40,333 nt of DNA from positions 1,141,542-1,181,874 of the forward strand of contig NW_003122409.1 in assembly GCF_000003605.2 (NCBI RefSeq). Reading direction: 5' to 3'. The notes below the pieces were generated by a model, which worked only from the letters and a program-made list of their open reading frames with translations, was not told the origin of the DNA and ran no database searches. The DNA comes from Saccoglossus kowalevskii. Its lineage: Eukaryota > Hemichordata > Enteropneusta > Harrimaniidae. Position numbers and translations under genes: made by a program. The stretch's first letter is position 1. Each line of letters begins with the position of its first letter. Shown in pieces: positions 13,001 through 23,997 of the stretch.

Positions 13001-16000
13001 GTAATTGGGTTCTTTGGCTGTTGATCAGAGTGATAAATAAATAAACACACAGATGTCATTGTCATGAAATTATATGTTTTCAATTTTTGCATCCGTCATG
13101 TCTTATTTAAATTTAATTGTCTGAAAATTCGAAAAATGGTTAGTGTTACTGACTAATGAGTCAAGGTCAAGATCATATCCAAAGTATACTTGAAGACTAC
13201 ATTTTAGATATGGAATGTGTCTAGATAATGTTTGAGGGTTGAAAGTCAAATTTGAATGGTTCTGACCTTACCCAGCTGACCATATCAGATTGTACTGTTG
13301 AATCTTACAATAAAAATAATTGTATTTCTTACTGACATGCTATGATTGGTGGGTGATCTATGTTTTATTCCACCTACTTTGAAGGCAGAGTCTAAGATTG
13401 TATTGGCCATCACACTTATTTTTGTTTGGCATTTGTATGCATGCACAGTGGCTGGTTGGTAAGAATCTGTCATTCCCAGTTAAAAAAAAATAACATCGTT
13501 CGCTGTTGTTACTATTAAACATACAATTGTGTGCTCGTGTTAATAAGACAGCATGTTGGTTAGCAAAGATGAAAACAAATGATGTCACAGTGTAACAGCC
13601 TATATTTTTATCTGCAGGTAAAAGACATGGCACTCTCCATCAATCCTGGTCTCATTGCCATGGCATGTGGTTCTTATCGGCGTGGAAAACCAACATGTGG
13701 TGATGTCGATGTCATAGTAACACACCCTGATGGTCGATCACATAAAGGAATTTTTCATAAACTTTTAGAAAAATTAAGAGCTACAGGTATGGACAGGTCG
13801 TGACTATGTGTGTGTGCTTGGTACGTATCACTACACAGATCTAACTTTATTCATAGATTTTTTTTTTATTAAACAGCTAGTTCTTACAAATTAGTCTCTG
13901 CATTGGCACACATGTGAAAAATGTAAACCAGTGTGTCCTCTACATGTTTTAGGATGTAGTAGATGTTTTCAGGAAATAAAATTTACAGAATTTTATCAAA
14001 CTATATATTTTAAGAAAGCTCATAATTCAATTAAAAATCGATGTTAAGTTAGTTACAATCTTCTTGTTTTCATCTGTGTGCCCCCTAAGCTGATATTGCA
14101 CACACAAATATTTACTGTAATGCAGCTAGTTGTGCTAATTCACCGACAGGTTTTTGGCGCAACAGAAATCATATATTGATATAGTGATCATTAAAAACTT
14201 ACTAATGTAATACAATTTGTAATTCATATTGTCTATGTTTTCACCACCAGACTTTCTCTCCCAAATTTGTCTTCACTTATTTTCTTAAATGCTTCAATAT
14301 ATTTTGAAATGAACCCTAATTTTGGAGCCAACAGACAAAATTTGAGTAAATTTTCAGTTTCCACTAAAAAATAGATATTTTTGTCCCAATCTTCTGAAGG
14401 AAAGTGCATGCAGACTTTAAATGCGACTATTTTGTGAATTTGTGATGAAAAGAGGGATCTGGTGGTGAAAATGCTAAATATGTGTAGACATGAAGGAAAT
14501 CAGAGGCCTCAAATTTTTGTTTGTTTGTGACTCGAGATTCCACAATTCTTGAAAAATGTAGAATATAACACTAACATAACAGTCATAGCAATTTTGCATA
14601 ACTTTTTTCTCTTTTAAATGTCTATTTTTGCATTTTCAGCAGAATGACGTTCATTTTTACATTCAGATAGTGAAATCCTCAGAATGCATAAATTTAACAA
14701 AAATTGCTGACAAGGTATTGTTTATATATACCACACACACATTCTCTGAAAAAAAAAAGTGAATGATTCTGATTATTGCTCAGTAATACTCAGTAGTTGA
14801 TTGGTCATTTTTAGCTCCGCTGTCGACTTTGTCGAGCGGAGCTTATCATATGAGTGATTGTCCATCGTCGTTCGTCCGTCGCCCGTGTCAATGTTTTACT
14901 TTTTCGACTTCTTCTTGAAAACTACAAGCCTGAATGCTTTGATACTTGGTGTATATGTACCTTGGGTAGACCTCTCTCAGATTTGTTCATTTCATGATCA
15001 TATCTTCAATTCTCTAATTTTAGTGAATATTTTTGTCATTTTTGGTAAAAAGTGATATTTTCGACTTGTTGTTAAAAACGACAAGTGCAATTGCTTTGAT
15101 ATTATTACATATATAGGTACTACATGTGGACCTCTCTCAGATTTGTTCATTTTGTAATGATATCTTTAATTATTTAATTTTGGTGAATATTTTTGTCATT
15201 TTTGGTAAAAAGTGATATTTTCTTCTTGTTAAAAACCACAATCATTTTATATGGTGAAAAATGATATTTTTGAATTCTTGTTGAAAACAGCAAGTCCCAT
15301 TGCATTGATTTTTCTAATGATATCTTTAATTCTTTATTTGAAATGTGCATATACACTAATTTGTGTATCGATAAATGAATAGTGGTTTTGCTATATTGTT
15401 TGCTATAAATGCTCATAAAATGTTCTGCGACAAATGTTATGACGTCCAGTAAAATGAAGATGACTTGTAATCATCTGGAAATGATCTAAAATTATTTCAG
15501 ACTTGACTGTAATTTATTAAGTAATCTAAAATATATGCAAATTTAGTCATTAATGCCGGGTTGTTAAAATTGACTATTGTTTTAAGTAAGTTCCATTTAG
15601 GATACTGCTCTGAAATTTTCTTAGAATAATCAGATTTACCTATAGATTCTATAATAATAATAACAAGTTTATTTTGATTAACATGTGCTGAAAAACTCTA
15701 CTACATCCTTGATCTTCTTCCCTGAACATATTGTCACTTAAAAGTATATTTTTCGAATAATGTTTTATTTCCATAAAAGGTTTCATCACAGACGATCTTG
15801 TTAGTAATGAAGATGTTGGTGAACAGAAGAAATATCTTGGTGTATGTAAATTACCAGGTGAAGATAGAAAGGTTGGTGGTATAGTTTTGCTAAAACAATA
15901 TTTTCTTCTAGCATTCCTCCATCTGCAGCTGATAGGTATATGACAATTTTTCTCCCTGATTTGACAATTGGGACATTAGGAAGACAATTATACAATAATT

Positions 16001-17583
16001 TTACAGTTAATTGTTTGTTTTTTGAATTCCCAGAATTTATTTTTCACATATGCTGAAATTACTGTGGTGTGGTAAAAAAAAATGCTACAGCCCAGCACAA
16101 CAGTACTGTCTAAGGCAATGTTTATCCTGTTTTCGTTATTGACAAGAATGTTTTGGATGGTGTACAGTCATTTTAGTATTCCACACTTTTCTATACTTTA
16201 CTTTCAAGATTTGGCATTTGAAAATTGGAATTTGCCTTTCTGATGACATCTGTTGCTGCTGAATTGCGTATTTTATTTGTGTTGGTGTGTCTATTCAGTT
16301 CAGAGATGGAATATCAGCCTAGTTTTCTGCATCCTCATTGCCAAGATTTTTCTGTATGTCATAGTAATCAAGTTTTCCAAACCTGCTCATACCATGATTT
16401 TTAAAATATAAGGTTATTATAATAATAAGGTTATTACTCAGACTGTTCACGGTCACATCAACCTCCGCTGCGCGTCGGTCGATACTCCTGTTGTACTGTC
16501 TTCGTGCATACTTTGAGGTATTCTCGTAATAACCTCATATTCATATACATGTACAGGTATTATATATTAATGGACTGAAAATAATATCAAAATGATCAGA
16601 AATTAAACTAAAGTTATACATACCATTCTGAATGTGTCAACAGTAAAAATAATTCAGCACCAGAAGTAGGATTTGATCATTTTGGGTACACTGAGCATGT
16701 GCCTTATATCAGAGATCTCTTATATGTAGTCATATGAAATGTAATTTGTTTTTGTATTGCAGCATAGAAGGCTGGATATAATAGTTGTACCTTATCATGA
16801 GTATCCATGTGCTATAATGTATTTCACTGGTTCAAGTCATTTTAACAGGTCTATGAGAGCACTGGCTGGAAAAAAGGTTAGTCAAAGATACAAACATTCA
16901 TTCATGTTTGCTCTGTTAAGAAGTGAATCACTCATACAAGCACTCATCATTAAATGATGTACTTTTATTTTCAATACCATTTGGTGTTGTACGTTTGTGT
17001 TACACAAGTATATGGGAGGAACCATAGCTCTTCTGTGTTGATAAAATTTCAATATCTAAAAACAACAAATTTAAAGACATCAAATCAGATATCAAATGAA
17101 TAAAATACCATCACAAAGACTGAAGACCAACACAAGAAGAGCTATGGTTCCACAGCTGGACCATAACATGCTGCTCATGACCCTTTTACAGTTGAAAGTT
17201 CAACTAATTGGGTGTAAAATAAATTTATAAAGGGAAATGAATCAACAATTAAATCAGGATGGTGCAAACACAGTTGTTGGATTCATTCATTTAGTTTTTT
17301 ATGGTACGCTATATTTTACATCAAGTTACATGTAATATGCAGTGTATTGTGGTTAATTAAGTGTGAATTCAAGATTTTGCTTACTTGTTATATTAATTCC
17401 ATTTGATGTATATTTTCACACTATCAGGGAATGTCATTGAATGAACATGCTATGAAAAGTGGAGTAATTCGAAAAGGACACGAGAAAATCAGTGAAGGTG
17501 TGTCAATACCAGTGAAATCAGAAGAAGATGTCTTTAGAATACTGGGATTAGAATATAGAACTCCTAAGGAGAGAGACTGGTGA
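10001..17583 (+). CDS. POLL: DNA polymerase lambda (family X), complete, 9 coding exons, 591 aa
   Basis: This is a nuclear gap-filling polymerase and 5'-dRP lyase acting in base excision repair and non-homologous end joining. Exons: 10001-10750, 11191-11268, 11873-11980, 12135-12314, 12580-12708, 13618-13786, 15780-15871, 16763-16876, 17428-17583; all are GT/AG and in phase. Domains: a basic SKRKK stretch (about 25-29), a BRCT domain (about 50-140, with the conserved W in GNWLSNCF), a Ser/Pro/acidic linker to about 250, then the 8-kDa domain with helix-hairpin-helix IPGIG and lyase nucleophile Lys327 in MADK. The palm has catalytic Asp444 and Asp446 (GDVDV) and Asp507 (RRLDIIVVP), with the YF dNTP-site pair at 522-523 (YFTGS). 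The protein ends ERDW like vertebrate Pol lambda (575 aa). The start at 10001 has a good context and fits the family's N-terminus. A 33-bp duplication begins at the stop codon. Confidence 0.96.
13787..15779 (+). other. POLL intron 6, 2 kb
   Basis: This is the longest POLL intron. The first kilobase is AT-rich with no ORF, repeat or RNA gene that I can support. The right part contains the dispersed repeat described separately at 14811-15345. No alternative exon is evident. Confidence 0.7.
14811..15345 (+). repeat. Dispersed repeat with a hairpin head and about 160-bp internal tandem units
   Basis: The element opens with a GC-rich hairpin: AGCTCCGCT (14813-14821) pairs with AGCGGAGCT (14835-14843), with further GTCGAC/GTCGA pairing inside. 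The tail is built of about 2.7 imperfect tandem units. The block CCTCTCTCAG recurs at 14971 and 15131 (period 160), as does GGTAAAAAGTGATATTTTC. A related copy lies inverted at 2120-2345. Repeats of this hairpin-head type are common in introns of marine invertebrates; I do not know this one's formal name. Confidence 0.75.
16428..16535. mobile_element. Small GC-rich inverted-repeat element (108 bp) in POLL intron 7
   Basis: AGGTTATTAC at 16428-16437 is mirrored by GTAATAACCT at 16526-16535. The interior is far more GC-rich than the intron around it (the CCTCCGCTGCGCGTCGGTCG stretch). This looks like a short non-autonomous transposon or a mobile hairpin. No clear target duplication is visible. 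Confidence 0.5.
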
Positions 17584-17646
17584 AATGATTCTTTACAGAC
17601 ATGTAATACCGAGTGAAATGATTCTCTGCAATCATGTAATACTAAG
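17581..17646 (+). repeat. 33-bp tandem duplication starting at the POLL stop codon
   Basis: The 33 bp at 17581-17613 are repeated at 17614-17646 with six mismatches. Both begin TGAAATGATTCT. The first three bases are the POLL stop codon, so the duplicated unit adds a second TGA and lies wholly in the 3' UTR. Confidence 0.85.
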
Positions 17647-17769
17647 TAATGTGTGGCAACAAATGAGTGAACACACAGTAATATTCCATGTAACTTGGTA
17701 TATATTTATGATAATTAATTTGATACTAATTTGTTGGTTGACCAACAATTTATTTTCCAGCTGTCTTAA

Positions 17770-18182
17770 GGTAGAAGCCTACTATATATAAAATACCCAG
17801 AATTTATTCAATTTACAATAAATTGTGCCCCATGGCAATGTTAGGATATTGTCTTGGGGTCAGCACCCTAATTTGTAAGAAAATAATGATTGTATTTTAG
17901 TGGGCAAGTTGTTATTTTGGCAGTATTATAATGCTTTAACCATATGTCCCTATGGCAGAGATAATATGCCATATCTCAAATTGTAGCCTGGTGAAATTAT
18001 ATATTGTGTACTTCTTATCCTGAATTTCAAAAAATCTTGGTTTTAAATTTGTTTTTATAACATTGTGTTTATGTAATTGTTCTAAAAATGTCACTGTAAC
18101 ACTCAAAAGAATGCCATGGGATTGTACAAAATAAACGAATGAATATTGCCATGTGATTTATTTTCGCAAGTAGGCTTCTACC
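17770..18182. mobile_element. MITE with 14-bp terminal inverted repeats and TTAA-type target site
   Basis: GGTAGAAGCCTACT at 17770-17783 is exactly mirrored at 18169-18182. It is flanked by TTAA (17766-17769) and TTCA (18183-18186), which reads as a TTAA duplication with one mutated copy, as for piggyBac or Kolobok-type elements. It has no coding capacity. It begins 183 bp after the POLL stop, and its AATAAA at 17817-17822 is the first canonical poly(A) signal after the POLL coding region. Confidence 0.8.
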
Positions 18183-18186
18183 TTCA

Positions 18187-20219
18187 TGGATAGGTCTATT
18201 TGTTGATTTGGTACTATTTGGTATTTTTGGCATTATGTGGATTAAAATTAGTAAAAAAATAAAAAAATGAACTTAAGCTAGCTACAAAATAAGCAAATTG
18301 ATCAAGTTAATTATCCATGTATATATAATATATATGTGATTGTAATATTTGTAAATATGTATATAAAACTGGATTTCAAAATGGCATCTGATGATTTGCT
18401 TGAAATAGTGTAAAATAAATTTCAAAATTAGTAATCCTTAATAATTTTTTAAATAGAAAATTTGTGTTCAATACCTTGCATTACATGTATATATCTGTAG
18501 AGTTATTCTAATAACAGTAGTAATTTAATAAAAGTAGCTTTAATAAATCTATTCTACAGAACTAAAATGGTTGAATATAAATATTGTAATTATACTGTGA
18601 TAATAAATCAATGGTGAATGGATTTTTGTATGTTTATAATTGAAGTAATAGTTTTAATTAATATTGTGGCTTTTTAAACCTAGATAATGAATTTTCAATT
18701 GATTAATTAATAAATAAACATTATTTTCGTATACAAAGAGTGAATGCGTATTTATATTCACACCTTCAAATGACAACAGTGATGGATATAAGACATCGAT
18801 ATTGACAAGACATGACACTTTATGACATATTAGTACTCGCATGTCAATATTGTATCTGACTGACAATTCACACTGTATGACAACTTACAAAATAACTGCC
18901 ATACCAGATGTGATATACGACACCTGTTGGCTCTACGTGACAAAATATAGGAACAATTAAAATTATGTATAACTGACATGAAATAAATATATTACAGGCA
19001 ATTAACTAAACATGATATGATATCATGAGATGAGACAATCACCATGGCAGTGTCACACCTATTTAACTGACATCTAGCATGACAAGAATGATATGATAAA
19101 CTGGCAAATGACAGCTGAGATAATGATAATTGAATGTAATGTAAATGTCATTTTTACGTCATAAAATAACTGACTGAAATGCACAAATTCTAAAAAGTCG
19201 AGTAACAACAACCAAAAGTTACCCTCTCATACTAGTTTGGGCGAAACAAAATAAAGCATGATTATACTAGAAAATATTGGAAAAACAAAAGTAAAGTAAT
19301 TGGTATAAATTAACAAAAAACATAGAAAGAAGCTGAACTATACTATACAATAACCCGCTTAAGTATTCGCTGTTAGGGTGGGCATACATAAGCTGAATAT
19401 GTAGAAGAGGAATTCCATTTTCATTGTATTGAATAAATACATGTATGAAGATGATTGTGAGCCATAGAATAGATTTATCGCGCTGGTAATTTCAACAAAG
19501 AGCAATAAATACTCAGTTAATGAGTAGATACTTCATATTCTATTAGTCAACAGTGTCCAAACCAATTTATATAGGAAATGATACCAATGTTATACTCATT
19601 GTACATAAAAGTATGCACATGAATTTTGTGAAATAATTTCAACTCGCTACGGAAACAAACAATTTATACAACAAAATGGCAATGGTTTGGAAAATTTCTT
19701 CCCCAAATTAATGCATATTCTTCATGTGCATTAGAGCCTATACATCGTGAATTGTATAAAGTTATTTTTTTAATGACTACAATGTCGGTGATGTTATTAG
19801 TGATGCTATAACTGTGTTTTAATATATGTAACCGTTTAGTAATAGTAATAATAATCTTTATGGAATCGAGGAATCTACATTTCAATGGTATGATTGTGAC
19901 TGTGACTGGAAGTAAAGTATTTGAGAAATCATGGTCACGGCGGTAGACTCATAGAATACAGTTGTCAGAGTTTTGATTGCATGTACCACGGCAGAACTTC
20001 TGCATGTTACACTGTACAGCCACGGATATTCCACAGTTGAGTCAAACCATGCATAGAAGGCAGAATTTGTGGGTATAACTATTGCTATAACAATGGACTA
20101 GTTTTGTCCTCGTACTATGAAAGCATCATGAATTACAAAGCCAGGCAAAGGTCATTAGCTGAAACGCTGACCTGTCTACGTCTTTATTGTTGTTCGTAAA
20201 AACTTGACACCGCTTAACT
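18187..20219. other. Intergenic, no gene seen
   Basis: Very AT-rich DNA between POLL and the sulfotransferase. The stretch at about 18760-19160 is dense in short TGACA/ATGACA motifs and may be an old degenerate repeat, but no regular period is visible. The last 200 bp before 20220 should hold the sulfotransferase promoter; I see no convincing TATA box there. Confidence 0.7.
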
Positions 20220-21101
20220 ATGGAAGGCGCTCCATTCACAGTGAAAGGATATTACTTTCTACCGTTTCTCGACCAGTCCAAGATCGAAAACCACGAAGTA
20301 GAGAAGTTCGAGTTCCGAAATGGCGATGTTGTGGTTAGTGGATTCCCTAAATCTGGTAACACCTGGCTTGTGGAGGTGTTGAAGCAAATGTACGGCGATT
20401 GGGGACTGTGTCATGTGGGCGGTGCCTCAGAAGCTATCATCCTGGAGGAACACACTGTCCATAAATGGTTCCCCGGAATACGACAGAAGGTGGTAGACAT
20501 AAACGTAGCAGAAGACATCCCATCTCCGAGGTTGCTTAGAACCCACCTCCCATTTCCGTTTTTCCCAATGCAGAAGGCCCTTGAGAACGGCGTGAAGGTC
20601 ATATACATAACTCGTAACCCGAAGGACGTCTGTGTTTCCCACTACCATTTCTTAAAAGGGTTTGCACAGGGAGCACTTCAGGCGGACTGGGAAGGCACAT
20701 TGACAAATTTTGTAGAGAATCGCATGTTATCGGCTCCTTGGATTGACCACGTCGATAGCTGGTTAGGTGTAGACAAAAACCTCATGCATGTAAAGTATGA
20801 AGATATGAAACGAGACCTTCCAAGCGTTGTGCAGAGGATTGCAGAGTTTCTAGGACGACCTGTTCGCACTGAAGACGTCGAACGTACCATAAGATCCACT
20901 ACCATCGATGATATGAAAAAACGATTTAAAGAACTCCTCATTTTAGATGAAAACTTATGGGAAGATGGCAAAAGTCCATTTATTCGCAAAGGAGTCACTG
21001 GTGATTGGAAGAACCACTTCACAGCAGCGCAGAGTCAGGTGTTTGATGAAAAAATAGGTCAGAGAGTCAAAGAACTGAGTCTGGATGTTGATTATCAGTA
21101 G
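20220..21101 (+). CDS. Cytosolic sulfotransferase (SULT family), intronless, 293 aa
   Basis: The family transfers sulfate from PAPS to hydroxyl or amine groups of small molecules such as steroids, phenols and xenobiotics. Family marks are complete: the 5'-phosphosulfate-binding loop PKSGNTW (43-49), catalytic His109 in RTHLPF, the 3'-phosphate-binding RNPKDVCVSHYHF (132-144, with Arg132 and Ser140), and the C-terminal PAPS signature RKGVTGDWKNHFT (257-269). Length matches the usual 285-300 residues, and no signal peptide or membrane segment is present, so a soluble enzyme is expected. The whole gene is one exon, unlike vertebrate SULTs, which have several introns; this suggests retroposition or lineage-specific intron loss. 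A canonical AATAAA lies at 21356-21361. Substrate and subfamily (SULT1-like or other) cannot be decided from sequence alone. Confidence 0.94.
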   Translation: MEGAPFTVKGYYFLPFLDQSKIENHEVEKFEFRNGDVVVSGFPKSGNTWLVEVLKQMYGDWGLCHVGGASEAIILEEHTVHKWFPGIRQKVVDINVAEDIPSPRLLRTHLPFPFFPMQKALENGVKVIYITRNPKDVCVSHYHFLKGFAQGALQADWEGTLTNFVENRMLSAPWIDHVDSWLGVDKNLMHVKYEDMKRDLPSVVQRIAEFLGRPVRTEDVERTIRSTTIDDMKKRFKELLILDENLWEDGKSPFIRKGVTGDWKNHFTAAQSQVFDEKIGQRVKELSLDVDYQ

Positions 21102-21440
21102 GGAACATTCAACATAGTGTAGCTTAACAATGTCAATGGCAATTAACTGTATGTATTGCTGTAGATTTCCAACCTGCTATCAATATTAACAGTGCATATA
21201 TATTAATTATCTAAATGAATGAAAAGCAATAACAGGACCAGGGACATTGCCATATGCATATATCTATTCATAGAAGGATGGAATGTATTATTTGACATAA
21301 ATGACTAGTCTACTGATGAATGAAATACATTTGTTCATATTTATAAATTACTTAAAATAAATCAGTGAATTGTGAGATATAATACCTGCATGAACCAGAG
21401 TTAACAAGTTTCTAGTAATTATGTAAATTAACACATTTTC

Positions 21441-21760
21441 ACACAAAATATGAGGTTTTAAACTATTATATAGAGTGCTATTCAGTGTGAAATGAATTTT
21501 ATCAACATTCTTTTTGTAGGGTGTTGAAATATACCCGGAAAGCTAAAATAATTGTTGATTTTAAACCAAACCATTTCTGTGGATCGTCATATTCCATATA
21601 TACTAAATTGTAAATGAAAAAAATTTCACACAAAATATGAGGTTTTAAACTATTATATAGAGTGCCTTTCAGTGTGAAATGAATTTTATCAACATTCTTT
21701 TTGTAGGATGTTGAAATATACATGGAAAGCTAAAATAATTGTTGAATTTCAACCAAATTG
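21441..21760. repeat. Tandem duplication, about 187-bp unit, two copies
   Basis: A block beginning ACACAAAATATGAGG at 21441 recurs at 21628 and stays about 93% identical for roughly 130 bp, through TTATCAACATTCTTTTTGTAGG and AGCTAAAATAATTGTTGA. The sequence between the matched parts is less conserved. It is non-coding and lies downstream of the sulfotransferase. Confidence 0.85.
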
Positions 21761-22834
21761 ATGAAAAATCATTGGAAAAGAATTCCCACACTTGGGATTT
21801 TAAATGAAAATACGTGTCTGTAGAAATGTTACAGCTCCCAGTTATTTCACCTAAATAAATATGTATGGGGATATGCTACATGTTGCAGTGCTCTTGGAAA
21901 TTAAATGTGAGGCAAAGTATAGCGAGCAGGTAAATAATGCTGAAGCCAAGATGAAACGTGATGATGGATGGATTCTGACTAGATGTTCGGTTCGTACCGC
22001 ATGGGATAACGGAGCATATATCAATGGTTGGTAACAGTTATGTTGTTATGCTAATTGTCTTTTTATGGCAGTTATCTTTGCTCAAAGTACTGCGCAATAA
22101 CCAATCATACAAAAGTTTGTTTTCTTTGTATGTTCACAAATTGTGCACTGGCACATGTATTTTTCTCAACTTTTCATTTTTAAGGCAGAAACAAAATAAA
22201 GTTTTACCTGTTTGACAAAAATGACACATTTCTTTCTCATTTCAGAATATGACAATTGCATTGCCACTGAAACAAATAAGTTTTGGGCTGAAGGCGTCTG
22301 TATACGTACATACGACGTACAAAATTTAATGGTGACGGAATGTTTAATAAATATTAAAACATTGGGTAGTTCAACATTCAGTTGCTTGTTACAATTATAC
22401 ATTATATTTTAATTACTGAAATTGGAAATTATTTTGCTGTTGTGCCAGGCGACAGTTCCGATCATTGTCATTGTTGTCTTTCCTGATTTTTTTGTATGTG
22501 CAAGATGCAAGTTCTAGTGGTGACACATAGTGCATTTTTGCCACAGTAGTCATATTCATGTTTGGGACTACATGACAGGGCTGAGCGGCCATTTCTCTAT
22601 CAAATGGCAATCGTAATACGCTATCCTGGCGTCAACCAGGCTCGATCGAACACAAACACCTGCGGACCTTAACCAAGGTTCCCCCAAATTCGCATGCGTT
22701 AGTGAATGATTCTCAGCCAGTGGAATTGGCATTCCCATTGAATCTGTCGCACACTCACCCAGGGTTGGGGTCGACCCTTTCGATGTTCAGCCTAAGGTAG
22801 GATCATGAATCTGATGCGACAACCACCATGCTAC
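21761..22834. other. Intergenic, no gene seen
   Basis: No coding pattern, RNA gene or clear repeat. The stretch 22620-22810 is more GC-rich than its surroundings but holds no open reading frame worth calling. Confidence 0.6.
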
Positions 22835-23585
22835 TATGATGAAATTGTTTTCGCGTATCTGTTAATCAACTTAATTAGTTGATTACTAGCGAATTGCTGT
22901 GTTATGTCTGTCATCGTTTAGGCCTATTTGAAGTTTTGGATGGAACTCGACTCAGTGATTTGGAACTAATTACGAGATAACCGTCGCTATTTGGACTACT
23001 ATTTCTGACAGTTGGTATTCGTAGTTATTAATGTAGTGAACGATTAATCAAAAGATATGACGTATTCAGTACTTAGTGTGATTAGTTGGACGTGTGAAGG
23101 CCACGCCTTAGAGTCTTTTTTCTGCTTTGTAATTGGTTAGAGTTTTGAAAATGAATAAAGAGAGTTTGAGTTGGTCTTGGCGAGTACTCCACGACAGAGA
23201 CAGTCCAGTCCTAGAGAGTCTTGGGGCGAGTCTAAGGCAGTCTTGGACAGAGTCTTGGGTCAGCCTTGCGATAGTCTTAGGGACTTTTCCCCAGGGCGCT
23301 GTGTCTTATAGAGTGCTCAAAAGACCGACTAAGACGAGAGTTGAAACGTATTTCGTTGTGTATGTCTATTTGACCGTAAGGCTTAAGTGACTTTCCCGAT
23401 CCCGTACCTCAAGGGGNNNNNNNNNNNNNNNNNNNNNNNNNNNNNNNNNNNNNNNNNNNNNNNNNNCGTAAGGCTTAAGTGACTTTCCCGATCCCGTACC
23501 TCAAGGGGACGCGATATAGAGACGAGACGATATTCCCCCCTGACACGTGTGGAGAACCTCAGAGGAGAAGAACTTCCCCCCTGAT
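22835..23585 (+). mobile_element. Solo LTR, copy 1 (interrupted by an assembly gap)
   Basis: Aligned by eye with the copies at 27540-28200 and 35977-36979, this is a full-length LTR. It starts TATGATGAA (TGTGATGAA in copy 3) and ends CCCCTGAT. Flanks GCTAC (22830-22834) and ACTAC (23586-23590) fit a 5-bp target duplication with one mismatch. It holds two inverted CCAAT motifs (ATTGG), an AATAAA, and a run of AGTCTTGG-like octamers near the middle. A 50-N gap at 23417-23466 with duplicated edges inflates its length. No internal retroelement genes adjoin it. Confidence 0.8.
23417..23466. other. Assembly gap (50 N) with 42-bp duplicated edges
   Basis: The 42 bases just before the gap (23375-23416) are identical to the 42 bases just after it (23467-23508). 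Comparison with the two intact LTR copies shows only one such block there. The gap is therefore probably an unmerged contig overlap, and no sequence need be missing. Confidence 0.9.
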
Positions 23586-23685
23586 ACTACCAGTGAAACA
23601 TAATGTCAAAAAAAAAAACATAATGTCAGTCAGTCTACTGATTCTAAAAAGTAGCAGGCGTAATTGTCTTTGTCAAAATTCATTT

Positions 23686-23936
23686 CATTTGAAATGTTTA
23701 ACACTTGAGGGCAGTGTATTGCTGACGTCTTTATCATATAGTGACATAAAGTTAATAATTAACAAATGATGATGTAATGATTTACATCTCATCCATTCAT
23801 TTGCATAAACAAATATTGCCACAAAACATATTTTGCATTGTTCTGTTTGTCGAGCAAAATGCGTCCGCCAGCAATAGATTACATCAGACAATCGAACTGG
23901 ATTGCATTTTTCAGAAACTGATCAGCACAACTTTGT
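23686..23936 (+). repeat. Dispersed repeat, arm 1 of an inverted pair with 30008-30144
   Basis: ATTTGAAATGTTTAACACTTGAGGGCAG...GCTGACGTC (from 23687) and AACTGGATT...TTTTTCAGAAACTG..CAGCACAACTT (to 23932) match the reverse complement of 30008-30144. This copy carries about 130 extra bases near 23741-23868. It lies between solo LTR 1 and the 33-bp array. Confidence 0.75.
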
Positions 23937-23997
23937 GAAATTATTCGCTACAATCATGTTTATTTTGGTTCATGGCAGAATTGTGGATTGTTCTATT

